This document shows, in pieces, positions 54,156 through 63,500 of a DNA stretch of 64,000 nucleotides (positions are counted from its first letter, which is position 1; each line of letters starts with the position of its first letter). The notes beneath the pieces were generated by a model. That model saw nothing but the letters and a program-made list of their open reading frames with translations. It was not told the DNA's origin and ran no database searches. A program made the position numbers and the translations under genes. The DNA is from Prorocentrum cordatum (Eukaryota > Sar > Dinophyceae > Prorocentrales > Prorocentraceae). The stretch spans positions 207,001-271,000 of the forward strand of contig CAUYUJ010016350.1 of assembly GCA_963575745.1 (NCBI GenBank), read 5' to 3'.

Positions 54156-55551
54156 TGGCGAGCGAAGCTCCTCTTTTCGAAGCGCCCGAAACTTACATGC
54201 GCTTCTCCGAGTGCGTCTCTGCAGAGCAGCTCGCTTCGCAGCCAGAGGGCGCAGCCGCCGCGGCCAGAGGGCGCAGCTAGCGGCGCGCCCCGCCTGAAGG
54301 CGCAACTCGCGGCGCGAGCTGAGTCGGATCCGCCGGCCGAGCCAGCGCAGCCGAGGGCGCAGCTCGCGGCGCGCCCCGCGGCAGCGGGGCAGAAGGACAA
54401 GGGCGATAATGACAAGAAAGACAAGGAGAGGGAGAGATCCGCGGTTTCGGAGAAGGACAAGAATAATATGGACGGCAAGAAAGACAATAAGGACAGGAAA
54501 GACGAGGAGAAGGGTAAATCCGCGGCAGCGGAGAAGGACAGGAAGGACAGGAAGGACAAGGAGAAAGAGCAGGCGCCGAAGGAGGCGCAGACGCAGGCGC
54601 TGAAGGAGGCGCCGAAGGAGGCGCCGAAGGAGCGCCCGCCGAAGCACGCGCCCAAGGAGGCGCAGAAGCAGGCGCAGAAGCTAGCGGAAAAGACGAGGCG
54701 CCCGCCGAAGCAGGCGGCGAAGGCGGAACCGCGCGAGCGGCATGGGGGCGACGAGGGGGCGGAAGAGGCGGGAGCAGGCGCCGAAGGAGCCGCCGAAGGA
54801 TTGCCCGCCGAAGCACGCGCCCAAGGGGGCCAAGGAGAAATCCGCGGTTGCGGAGAAGCTGACCAGACCCGCGTTTCGCCAGAGAGACTACGGGCTCGAT
54901 GCGGACTCGTACTCGCGCACCTACTCGGACGCGGACGAAGGCGATGGCAGTCAACGCAAGCGCGCCGCAGCCGCGGCAGCAGCCAGCGGCGCCGAGAAGC
55001 GCGCGCGGGGACCGCAGCAGGCAGCGGCCTCAGCCGCATCAGCCAGTCAGCCGCACAAGTCAGCCGCACCAGCTTCAGAAGGAGCCGCGGTTGCGGCCGC
55101 GTCTCCACGCGATGGGGCCGCGGTGGCGGGGAAGCGGAGCAGGAGCAGCAGCAGCAGCAGCAGCCGCGGTGCACCCGGTGAGCCGCCTGAGAGCACGGAC
55201 GAAGAAGCGGGCGCAGCAGCGCCAGCTGCGCGACCCGGGAGCGGCAGGTCGGCAGCGGAAACAGCCGACGGTCTCGGAGTGCTTGTGCCCCCACCAGCTG
55301 CGCGGGCACAGCCCCGCCAGCACTGGGCTGCTTGGCACCGCCAGCAGCGGGAGGCGCACCAGAAATGGCGCGCTTGGCGCCCGATGCACGCCACGCAGAG
55401 TTGGGAGCAGCAGGGCTCCGCGGTCGCGGAGGGGGCCCCTGCGGGCTCCGAGTTTGGGCGCGGCCAGGCTCAGCGCGTGCGCGCGGACGTTGCCGAACAG
55501 GCCAACCCCCTTGAGATCGCCATATGCACCTGGCGCGGCGCTCTGGAGTAG
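54156..55551 (+). pseudogene. Charged low-complexity coding region with hairpin inserts
   Basis: 54,156-54,278 begins ATGGCGAGC with ETYMRFSECVSAEQLASQ and then a TAG. 54,400-54,720 encodes Lys/Glu/Asp-rich repeats (KDRKDRKDKEKEQAPKEA) in one frame. 54,742-55,551 continues in another frame with AFRQRDYGLDADSYSRTYSD, poly-Ala, poly-Ser, HWAAWHRQQREAHQKWRAW and ANPLEIAICTWRGALE. Hairpins of the CGCGGTNGCG family at 54,438, 54,519, 54,841, 55,084, 55,117 and 55,417 are read as SAVAE-like peptides. Probably a disordered nuclear protein. No domain recognised. Confidence 0.45.
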
Positions 55552-55768
55552 AGCAGAGGAGAGAGCTCCACAGTCTGCTCGCCGCTGCTGGCGCGGAGCG
55601 TTCCTCGGGTCAGGAAGCCCGTGGAAACGGGGGCCAGGGGCGCGCAGAGGCGCATTCCCGCGGCGAGTCGCAAGGGCCGTTCGCATTGGCAGGGCGGGAT
55701 GAAAACGCGTCAGAAGTAATTGCGTACCAGTTTCTCACTTTGCCTGACGTCGGCCAGATTGCGATAGC

Positions 55769-56482
55769 ATGGTTGTGACGCCCATCAAGGTGGCCGCGGT
55801 GAGCCTGACCCCGGGTCGCGATGCGCTCGGATCCGCGGCGGCAGAATACTGGGACAAGGTCCTGGACACCATTGCGCGCAAGGCAGTCCGATTCGTGGCA
55901 GGTCAGTTCGCGGACAAGATCGACGCGCTCCTCTTTGCGGCGCGCTTGAGCCTGCAGGTGAGAGCACGTGCCACTGCGCAGTGCGACGCTCGCGAAGAGT
56001 CCCACGAGGCCACCGCGACGTCCATCGCGGGGCCCGTCGGCAACGTGAAGGAGCGGCTTGAGAGCGGCGGCCACTCAATCACCCGCGGTGACGGGGCAGC
56101 GCCCCCCCGGGTCGAGACGCGGATCGAGATGGCTACCAAGGCGGCGCGCCAGCGTCCGCACAGCGGCGAGGCGGGGCAGGACACATCGCGAGGCTGGCCT
56201 GCCATTCAGAGCACGAAGGAGAAGCAGCCGCAGCAGGTCCTAGACCACACGAAAACGATGACAATCTTTTTCGGCTCCAATGCGCCCCGCCGCGCCCGTG
56301 CGAGCGCGCAGCTGCGCGGGGCGAATCGCGAGCAGCGCGCGGAGCTGTGGCGCGAGCGAACTGGCCGGCAGCAGCATTGGCGCAAATGGGGTAGCGGGTC
56401 GGGCTCCGAGCTGGCGGCGCGCCCGCGGTGGCGGGGGAAGCCCAATTGCCAATTGCCCGCGGTCGCGGCGAAGTGGGAGTAA
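55769..56482 (+). CDS. 237-residue protein of unknown function
   Basis: Open from 55,769 (ATG). The first ~75 residues look globular (LTPGRDALGSAAAEYWDKVL, ADKIDALLFAARLSLQVRAR). The rest is Arg/Gln-rich, with AELWRERTGRQQHWRKWG. Hairpins at 56,082, 56,422 and 56,456 lie inside it; the one at 56,422 is read in a different phase from the SAVAE type. Possibly a further piece of the preceding gene. Confidence 0.4.
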   Translation: MVVTPIKVAAVSLTPGRDALGSAAAEYWDKVLDTIARKAVRFVAGQFADKIDALLFAARLSLQVRARATAQCDAREESHEATATSIAGPVGNVKERLESGGHSITRGDGAAPPRVETRIEMATKAARQRPHSGEAGQDTSRGWPAIQSTKEKQPQQVLDHTKTMTIFFGSNAPRRARASAQLRGANREQRAELWRERTGRQQHWRKWGSGSGSELAARPRWRGKPNCQLPAVAAKWE

Positions 56483-56571
56483 GAGGCAACGGCTCTGCGC
56501 AGTGACCCGCGGTCGCGGGGCCTCGGCGGGCGCGCGCGTTCTTCGAGGCGCAGAACAAGTGGGGCAGGATA

Positions 56572-56747
56572 GTTGGGAGGGATTGGCCTACTCTTACACC
56601 TTCGCCCCACTCTTACTCTTGCTCTTACTCCAACTCGTACTCCTATATTTACTCATACTGCGATTTTGTTCCAAAGTATTGTGGTTATTAGTTTTACTCC
56701 AACTCGTACTCTTACTCTTACTCTCACTCGCACTCTCACTCTTACTC

Positions 56748-56797
<50 letters not shown>

Positions 56798-56885
56798 ACT
56801 CTTACTTGTACTCTTGCTCTCACTCTGACTCTGACTCTGACTCTCATTCTTACTCTTACTCTGACTCTACGCGTGCTCAAATTCA
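56572..56885. repeat. ACTCTT/CT/GACTCT pyrimidine repeat
   Basis: Tandem hexamer-like ACTCTT and TGACTC units around a (CT)n core at 56,745-56,792. Confidence 0.95.
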
Positions 56886-57004
56886 TGTCGCGCCAACGGC
56901 GGGTGACCCACGCGCGGGCGGGTCACCTGAAATCCGTTCGGCCACCGTTAAGGATTCACTTTAGTTTCGAAGCCACCGTGGCGTTTTTTCCAGTCTGGCG
57001 CCGC

Positions 57005-57360
57005 GTCCACAATAGAAAAGCCGGCATGTAATTCCAAAAACTGAATTCAAAACCTCTGCAGCTCTGTAAAAAAGGCCGACGGTGGCACGTGTCACCCGCG
57101 ATCGCGCTGGGGAGTTCTGAATTGTCCACAATAGAAAACTCAACAAGTAATTCCCGAACTTGAATTCAAGATTTCTGCGGTTCCTTCAGGAGGCCGACGG
57201 TGACACGTGCCACCCGCGATCGCGTTGGGGAGTTCTGTGTCGCCCACAATAGAAAACTCGACATGTAATTCAAAAAACTGAATTCAAAATTTCTGCGGCT
57301 CCTTAAGGAGGCCGACGGTGACGCGTGTCACCCGCGAGCGCGTTCGGGAGTTCTGTATTG
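57005..57360. repeat. ~118 bp tandem repeat, three copies
   Basis: Each copy has CCACAATAGAAAA, TGTAATTC, CTGAATTCAA, TTCTGC(A/G)G, AGGCCGACGGTG and CACCCGCGATCGCG. A partial copy precedes. The last words resemble the CGCGGTNGCG hairpins. Confidence 0.85.
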
Positions 57361-57444
57361 TACATAACTACTCATCCTCATGTCCCTACTCGTATTATTA
57401 CCCTTCCTCCGACTCCTACTCGCACTCTGACTCTCACTCCTACT

Positions 57445-57560
57445 CTTACACCAACGACGACGAGGACGACGACGACAACGAGGCCGACGAGGAGGAGGGC
57501 GACGACGACGACGAGGCCGACGACGACCACGACGACGACGAGGACGACGATTCTGTCCTA
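57445..57560. repeat. GAC/GACGAG trinucleotide tract
   Basis: (GAC)n with GAGG interruptions, read as Asp/Glu or Thr depending on frame. Confidence 0.9.
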
Positions 57561-57562
57561 CT

Positions 57563-58860
57563 CTGACGCAGCAACGCGGGCTGAACAGCAGCTCGTCGCG
57601 GGGGGCGCCGAGGACGACCGCGAGGAGCTCGCTGGGGTCCACGAGAAAAGGGCCAACACCCGGGGCCCCAGGACCCGCTCGGCAAGGCGCCGCGCTCCCA
57701 GCTTCCCCGACTTGGCGACCTGGGCCGAGGGCCAGGAAGAGGAGGCGACGGCGGCGACAGCGGGCACGGAAGCCGCGGTGGCGGCGGCAGGTGGCGCTCA
57801 AGCCGCGGCGGCGGCGTCGCGAGCAGACCTGGGCGCGCTGCGCGCGACGCAGCCTTTCAAGCTGAACAACGCCGCTCTGCTCTGAAGTGGATCAGGGGCA
57901 CCGCTGAGAACCTTCCAGGGTTTCCAGCAACCCGGCGCGTCGACATCACCGCCGCGGACCCTATGTACATAGGCGTGCTCGACCGCACCACGGGAATGGC
58001 ATGCAGTTTCAGGGGGGCGGAGAGACGCAACCATGGTCACGGCGGCAAATGTTGGCAGCGTTCAAACCAGACGCGAAGGACAGGGCTCCGGGATCCGATC
58101 CCGCGGCGGGCGTCGCGCGCATCGCGTGCGAGGCCATCGGCGCGTGCAACCGCGAGCGCTGGCGCGCCGCGCGTCACGTCGGACGGCCCTTCGACAAAGA
58201 AGCCCCCATTCCTGCGCGGGACTCCCACGCGCACCGCGCGGACAACGTCGCCACGAGGTCCCGCGCCAGCCTCGCGACGAACAAAGTAGAGATTGCCACT
58301 CTCGACAGCGGCCTCGTCCTGCCAGGCCCGCCACTGGCGGGGAAGGGCAAGTCAGGCGGTCGCGGCGCGCGCAGGAGGAAGACTGCAGGGGGCTACGACG
58401 CCTCGGTCCGCGGCACTGGGGTCGTGGGGCAGGCCGCCGCTGAGGGATCCGCGGTGGCGGAGCCACATGATGCCCGGCAAGAAGCACCCGCGCAGGCCGA
58501 CGCTTCGGGGCCTCCGTGGCACGCCGCTGCGGGAGAAGAGGCTCAGCAGGCAGACGGGGGAAGGCGAAGGCCGCCTGGTGGGGGGCGAAGCAGAAGCCCG
58601 CCTCGCCCGCGGGCGGCGCGCGGAGCGGCGCAGACTGATGGAGCAGCGGGAGGTGGTCCCGCGGCGGAGGCTGGAAGGACAGCGGCCATGGCAATGGCGC
58701 GGGCGGCGCCAGCGCCGGCGCCAGCGCCAGCGCCGGCAGTTCCGCCGCAGGCGGGGCAGCTTCGGCACCTGCAGCTTCCGCGCAGGAGAAGGCGCAGCGC
58801 AAGGAGCGGGGGTGGTGGCAGCGAGGGCGCCCGGGCAAATCCCCCGCGGTGGTGGCGCCT
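57563..58860 (+). pseudogene. Frameshifted Arg/Ala-rich gene fragment
   Basis: Segments in successive frames: SFPDLATWAEGQEEE (to about 57,885), then LKWIRGTAENLPGFPATRRV and DITAADPMYIGVLDRTTGMA (about 57,888-58,010), then after a run of six Gs QTPWSRRQMLAAFKPD-like sequence, ARIACEAIGACNRERWRAAR and VEIATLDSGLVLPGPPLAGK. Hairpin inserts lie at 57,772 and 58,448. The middle segment looks like a genuine folded domain, but I do not recognise it. Confidence 0.4.
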
Positions 58861-58882
58861 TAAAAACACTCGCGGTGGCGAG

Positions 58883-59280
58883 GGCCGCGTCCGAGCATCC
58901 GTGCGAGGGCGTCGCGCGCGGCGCGAAAATGTTCTCGCCGGGCGCCCCTTCTGCCTCACTTCCCCCCCCCTCCTTCCTTTTTCCTCTCTCTCGCAGTGTG
59001 AGTCGTCATGCAGTCGCCCGCTGCCTCGACGTCCGTCTCCTCCCTCTGTCACCTCCTCCATGCGCCCCCAGCAGCGCTCTCCCTCTACCTCCTCCTCTGC
59101 CCCCCCCCCCCCCCCCCCGACGTCCATCGCCCGGCGATGGTTGTCGCGCCCCGTGGGTGACATCCATCGCTCGGCGATGGTTGTCGCATGGCGTCGTCTC
59201 CTCGGCCCCCCCCCCCAGAGGATCGAGCTCGACGTCTGCGCGGCTGCGGTGCTTTCGTCGCAGTGGCAGGTGTCGACATG
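58883..59280. repeat. Pyrimidine-rich spacer with twin hairpins
   Basis: Two copies of a ~40 bp unit at 59,120-59,190, each with the palindrome CCATCGC(C/T)CGGCGATGG followed by TTGTCGC. The rest is C/T-rich with a C run at 59,101-59,118. No gene. Confidence 0.7.
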
Positions 59281-59283
59281 AAA

Positions 59284-59653
59284 AAACTTCAAGCCAGTCG
59301 AGTTCCAGCTCGGTCAGATTCACGCGCGCGGAGGACACGCCTCCAAGCTTTCGCCTCTGAGCTCGAAGACCGTTCGCTCTACGGACGGCTCGGGGGAGGC
59401 CACATAGGTGAAATTGGCTTTCACAGACGACTGGTTGATCCAAGTCACAACGGGCCAGACCAAGTACTCCCAGAGTTCGTTTGGTCGCGCGGCCTTACTC
59501 ACCGACCTGCGTAACCACTCGGAGAAGCTCTGCGATGGCGAAGAGTCGCCAGGGTCGCCAGACGGCCAGGCGGTGGACGTCATGGGGGCCGACTATGACC
59601 CGATGGCCGAGATCAGCCACTACCATGTCTTTTTTGGTTGCGGCGGCTTATAA
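59284..59653 (+). pseudogene. Coding fragment interrupted by in-frame TAG
   Basis: The frame reads NFKPVEFQLGQIHARGGHAS and KTVRSTDGSGEAT, then TAG at 59,405-59,407, then VKLAFTDDWLIQVTTGQTKY, RAALLTDLRNHSEKLCDGEE and VMGADYDPMAEISHYHV before TAA. No family recognised. Continuity across the stop suggests a nonsense mutation. Confidence 0.45.
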
Positions 59654-59830
59654 TTAGTTGTAAATACTTATGAGTACTTATAAGAAACTTTACGAAAACA
59701 TTACGCGAACTTTAAGATAAGTTTTATAAGTCGTTTTAAGTCATTTTAACTTTTTCATAAGGTTCCAGATAAGTCAAACTAACCTTTTGAGGTTTCGTAT
59801 GATTTCTCATCTTGGGGCGATGCGGATATC
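59645..59830. other. AT-rich island
   Basis: About 185 bp strongly richer in A/T than the rest of the window, with repeated ACTTAT, TAAGT and TTTTAAGT words. It separates the broken-gene region from the spliced-leader-tagged genes. Confidence 0.8.
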
Positions 59831-59988
59831 AAGCAAACACGTTGCAAATCTAACATAAGCATTGGAACCACTGTGGCCCCATCGGAACCCTGCAAGGGCA
59901 CCTGCATGAGATCAGACCCCTGCAGGCTTATATATCACAATCATTAACCGCAACATCACCATCAAACGCCATCATCATCATCATGTAG

Positions 59989-60007
59989 CCTAGCCGTTCT
60001 GGCTCAG
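59989..60007 (+). promoter_or_regulatory. Spliced-leader relic before the 60 kb gene
   Basis: CCTAGCCGTTCTGGCTCAG matches the dinoflagellate spliced leader with two substitutions and two single-base gaps. It lies 35 bp before the first ATG at 60,043. Confidence 0.65.
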
Positions 60008-60042
60008 TTTATTGTAGCCGCGTGCCCCAGGAGCGCAGCTCA

Positions 60043-61344
60043 ATGTCTTCACTTGCCACATTCGTTCGGCAACGAATTGAGTACGTCAACCTCATGGCGC
60101 AATGCGGCTCGACAGGTGACAAGCACGATCGATTGAAAGTCGATGCGACTGCTGGGATTCTTCAGGGCATTCGCACGGTCAAGGGCATCAGGCCAGATGA
60201 TGCCATCCAGATACACAGCATCATTTCAGGCGTCCTCCCTGCAGCCAGCGTGGAGAACATCATGACCAGCTTGAACGGGAAGGTGCACCTGAGTGGCTCG
60301 CTGACTGGAGTGGTGACGCCAGAGAAACAAGTCAACCAGTACATCGACGTCTACATGACAGAGGAGGCATGGACGAAGTTCCTCGACGCGAGCGGAGACC
60401 CCCAGACCAAGCTGATGTCTATGGCGATGCAGTTCGTATTGATCGGCATTCGGAGCCCCGACGAGAAAACAGCCGCCCGTGGCGCGGCGCTGGCCCTTCA
60501 GACGGAACCCTACAACGTCGATCGGCTTCTCGAGGAGACTCGCAGGTTCAAGGCCCTTGTGAGGGCCACCGCGGAATCCTCGCCGACGATGCTTCAGGGG
60601 CCGAAGAACTACCCAGAGAACCTCCAGGACTTCGAGCGCGAGAACCCTGACGTGTACAAGCAGGCCTTCTCGGAGCAGCCCCCAGCGCCGACGCGCTGGT
60701 CAGTGCAGCACAGGGCCATGGTGGAACAGATGAAAGTTTGCAGGAATTCGAAAACTGGATGCGAGCACGCGGTGCCCCCTCAGAAGAAGGGCGTGATGCG
60801 GCAGTTCATGGGCCACCAGCAGCAGCAGCAGATCTATCACAGCTCCCCGAGCTCCCTGATGCCTGGCGCCCCGAGGTTGCAGCTGGCCATGCCGAGCCCG
60901 ACAACGCCGAGGCAGGCGCCGTCAGCGCTGCAACTGTGCGACGCGCCGCCCAGCCACGGCGCGCCCTCGGAGGCCCAACAATCCGCGCCAAGCGCAATCG
61001 TTGCGCCGCTGGCAACCGTGCAGCAGGCGCAGCTCCCGCCTCCAGCTCCCGTTCCAAGCGGACCTCCAGCGATCGCTGCAGCCGCCGCAGCCGCCCCCAG
61101 CATGGAGCAGGTGACCAGCATGACCCAGAAGCGCTTGCGGAAGGACAGCGAGGCCGACCTTGCCGAGTCGGAGGACGGCAGTGGCGAACACGAGGACAGC
61201 GACGAGGAGGAGGAGGAGGAGGCGATGGTAATGACGACGATGGTAACGATGATAACGACGACAACGATGACGGTGATGATGTTGGTGATGATGAATCTGC
61301 AGATGGCGATGGTGGTGATGATGATAATGATAATGAGAATGATA

Positions 61345-61377
<33 letters not shown>

Positions 61378-62165
61378 GTAATAGCGATGGCGATGGTGGT
61401 ATGCCGATGGTGATGGTGGTGATGATGGTGATGGTGCTGATGGCGACGATCCTGGCACTGCCGATAATGGTAACGGCGTCGGTACTGCTTACGATGGTGA
61501 TGACGACGGTGTTGATTCTGACGACGGCCTCGGCGACAATGGCAGCGGTGGCGATGGCGAAGAGGAGGAGCAGGAGGGGCCAGAGGAGGAGGAGCAGGAG
61601 GGAGAGGAAGAGGGGGAGGAGGATGCGGAGGAAGCGGCGCCCCAAAAGGGGATGGACGAGGAGGAGGAGGAGAAGGAGGAGGAGAAGGAGGAGGAGGAGG
61701 AGTTCTTCTTCCTCCTCCTCCTCCTCCTCCTCCTCCTCCTCCTCCTCGCCCCCCTCATCGCGTCCTCCTCCTCTTCCTCCAGCTCGCCCTCCTCCTCCCC
61801 CTCCTGCCCAGGGGCCAGCGGCGAAGCGCAGCGTCAAGGCGAAGGCGAAGGCCACCAGCAGGGGCAGGGGCAAGGGCAAGAACTCGTCCAAGGGCAGGGG
61901 GAGAGGCAAGCACGAGCCGAAGGTAACCTGCAAGCGGAAGCCCGCCATGGCCAGCAGCTCTGCCGACGACCTCAAGTTTTCGAAGAGCGCGGCTCCCAGG
62001 TATTTCGGGCCCGCCACGATCTACACTTCTGAGGCTCACGGATCGTTCCGTGTCAAGCCGTGCCCTGGGTCCACAAAAGAGACTATGTTTTCTTTTAAGA
62101 AGTACGGTGGTCGCCCAGAAGCGCGGGGCGCATGCGTGAAACACCTGCGGAGCACGTACGCGTAG
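60043..62165 (+). pseudogene. Acidic/basic low-complexity protein with conserved-looking ends, frameshifted in its repeats
   Basis: The start is the first ATG after the spliced-leader relic. The first ~220 residues look folded (FVRQRIEYVNLMAQCGSTGD, KGIRPDDAIQIHSIISGVLP, MQFVLIGIRSPDEKTAARGA). Then come a Pro/Ala/Gln linker and an acidic Glu/Asp tract. From about 61,240 the acidic reading moves to a second frame (GAT repeats), at about 61,395 to a third (GEEEEQEGPEEEEQEGEEE), and the C-terminus (KRSVKAKAKATSRGRGKG, then PRYFGPATIYTSEAHGSFRV and FSFKKYGGRPEARGACVKHL) is in the second frame again, ending TAG 62,163-62,165. A folded N-terminus, an acidic middle and a basic end suggest a chromatin or nucleolar protein; family not recognised. 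Slippage in GAT/GAG repeats would explain the shifts; assembly error is possible. Confidence 0.55.
61650..61750. repeat. Polypurine-polypyrimidine inverted repeat
   Basis: (GGA)n switches at TTCTTC to (TCC)n, giving arms of about 35-45 bp that can pair. It lies inside the acidic gene. Confidence 0.9.
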
Positions 62166-62435
62166 ACGGAGGAGGAGAAGGAGGAGGAGGAGGAGGAGGA
62201 AGATGAGGATGAGACTGATACACCGTGCGCGAGTGGAGTTTGTGGTCATTCATTGCTCTCGAGTGCGCTCTGCCTCGGGCGGCGGCCCTCTGGCGCCGCT
62301 CGTTCTTTTTCTTTGGCTCGCCCTCAGTGTGGGCGAGCTCCCTTGAGCTGCGCAGCACTGTCGCAGGCTGCGCTGACGGGCGAAGGCCGCAGCAGCCTAT
62401 AGTTTCCAAACAAACAGCCCCCGCGCTATGGTCAT
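62166..62435. other. 3' flank, no gene
   Basis: (GGA)n at 62,170-62,210, then unique sequence without a credible ORF. Confidence 0.5.
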
Positions 62436-62640
62436 CACATATGCGACCGCATCCACAGTCAACATCAATACCACCATCAGCATCATCACCATCACCATCA
62501 CCGCCACCATCATCACCACCATCACCATCATCACCATCAATCGCCATACTCAACAGCATCACCATCATCACCACCATCGTCATCCCAGCCATTGTCATCA
62601 GCATGGTCGTCATTATCAGCATCGCCATCTGCATGATGGA
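62436..62640. repeat. CAT/CACCAT microsatellite
   Basis: Imperfect (CAT)n and (ATCACC)n. Confidence 0.95.
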
Positions 62641-62745
62641 GGCATTGATACCCAGTTAACACCACATTAACAAAACACATCACCGATAGCACTGACAAAC
62701 ATCGCCACCGTCATCGCTATGTGCCCATCTTCACCGCAAGTTTGT

Positions 62746-62766
62746 CTGCAGCCATTTTGGGCTCTG
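62746..62766 (+). promoter_or_regulatory. Spliced-leader relic before the 62.8 kb gene
   Basis: Contains GCAGCCATTTTGG then GCTC, close to the spliced-leader core. It lies 45 bp before ATG 62,812. Confidence 0.6.
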
Positions 62767-62811
62767 TCCTCACGTTTGGGCGACAGTCGAAACTTCGGTG
62801 CACATCACCAG

Positions 62812-63108
62812 ATGCCAAGCAAAGACATTAAGAACATGTCACGGGAGGAGTTGGTCCGCAAGGCGACGTCGCTGCAGAAGAGCAAGGACCGCTTCAAATC
62901 GCAGGTGCACGCTCTCAAGGCTGAAAACAAGGACCTCGAGCAGCTTGTCGAGCGCATGATGAAGCCCGTTCTTCGCGCGCTCCATTCAAAAGATGCCCCG
63001 AACGTTGTCAAGGTCAAGCGCCATGCACTTTGGGCGCCGCCAGGCATGATCGTCAAGCCAGACGCTCCGTCAGACGCTCCAGCGGGTGATGGGAGCTCGA
63101 GTGATTGA
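62812..63108 (+). CDS. 98-residue coiled-coil protein
   Basis: The start is the first ATG after the spliced-leader relic; an upstream in-frame ATG at 62,719 lies before the relic and is rejected. Residues 9-55 form a charged heptad-like helix (MSREELVRKATSLQKSKDRF, KAENKDLEQLVERMM). Residues 65-85 are basic/Pro-rich (VKVKRHALWAPPGMIVK), with a short Asp/Ser/Gly tail. Intact and intronless. Function unknown; probably a dimerising small protein. Confidence 0.65.
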   Translation: MPSKDIKNMSREELVRKATSLQKSKDRFKSQVHALKAENKDLEQLVERMMKPVLRALHSKDAPNVVKVKRHALWAPPGMIVKPDAPSDAPAGDGSSSD

Positions 63109-63425
63109 GGGTCGCCGTGAGTTTTAGGTCGCTGATGCGTTGCCTGCCTCAAGTAACGACGGGGGAGGGCGTTGGGAAGTCGAGGGGGAGAACAAGAAGG
63201 AGGATGAGAAAGAGGAGGAGCGACCAATAATGCAGCTGCAGTCTTCTGCTCCCGTCTTGGCCAGGCCTTATAATGCAGTTGCGGTAGATCGTTGCCCGTG
63301 GCCAGTCCAAAAAAAATATACTGTGCCATCGGCGACGTCAGGGCGGGGACAAGTCAAGTTGTTGTTATAGTTCACGCCTCACCTCTCCTCCACCTCTGCC
63401 CCCTGCCCCCCCCCCCCCTGCCGTA
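63109..63425. other. Intergenic
   Basis: No gene seen. A GAGG-rich stretch lies at 63,165-63,225 and a C run at 63,407-63,418. Confidence 0.5.
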
Positions 63426-63446
63426 CCGCAGCCATTTTGGCCCGAG
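63426..63446 (+). promoter_or_regulatory. Spliced-leader relic before the last gene
   Basis: 18 of 21 bases match the spliced leader (CCGCAGCCATTTTGG then CCCGAG). It lies 54 bp before ATG 63,501. Confidence 0.75.
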
Positions 63447-63500
63447 CACTTTTCCACTCGGCAAGTTCTGCTGCAGCGAGGCTGCCGCTCAGCGACGTCC

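Larger units (their letters stand above)
50077..58882. repeat. Dispersed ~15 bp hairpin family, core CGCGGTNGCG
   Basis: Copies with paired flanks: 50,077; 51,364; 51,493; 52,836; 54,438; 54,519; 54,841; 55,084; 55,117; 55,417; 56,082; 56,422; 56,456; 56,506; 57,772; 58,448; 58,869. Examples: TCCGCGGTTGCGGAG, CCCGCGGTCGCGGGG, GCCGCGGTTGCGGCC, CTCGCGGTGGCGAG. The outer bases change together so the stem is kept, and the four-base loop is GGTN in most. None was noticed outside 50-59 kb. Confidence 0.75.

Noticed and set aside
53507-55309. 600-codon minus-strand ORF
   Set aside because: Arg/Ser/Pro-rich shadow of the plus-strand charged region; the plus strand has the better protein signal.
60806-62017. 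403-codon minus-strand ORF
   Set aside because: Shadow of the acidic/basic repeats of the plus-strand gene.
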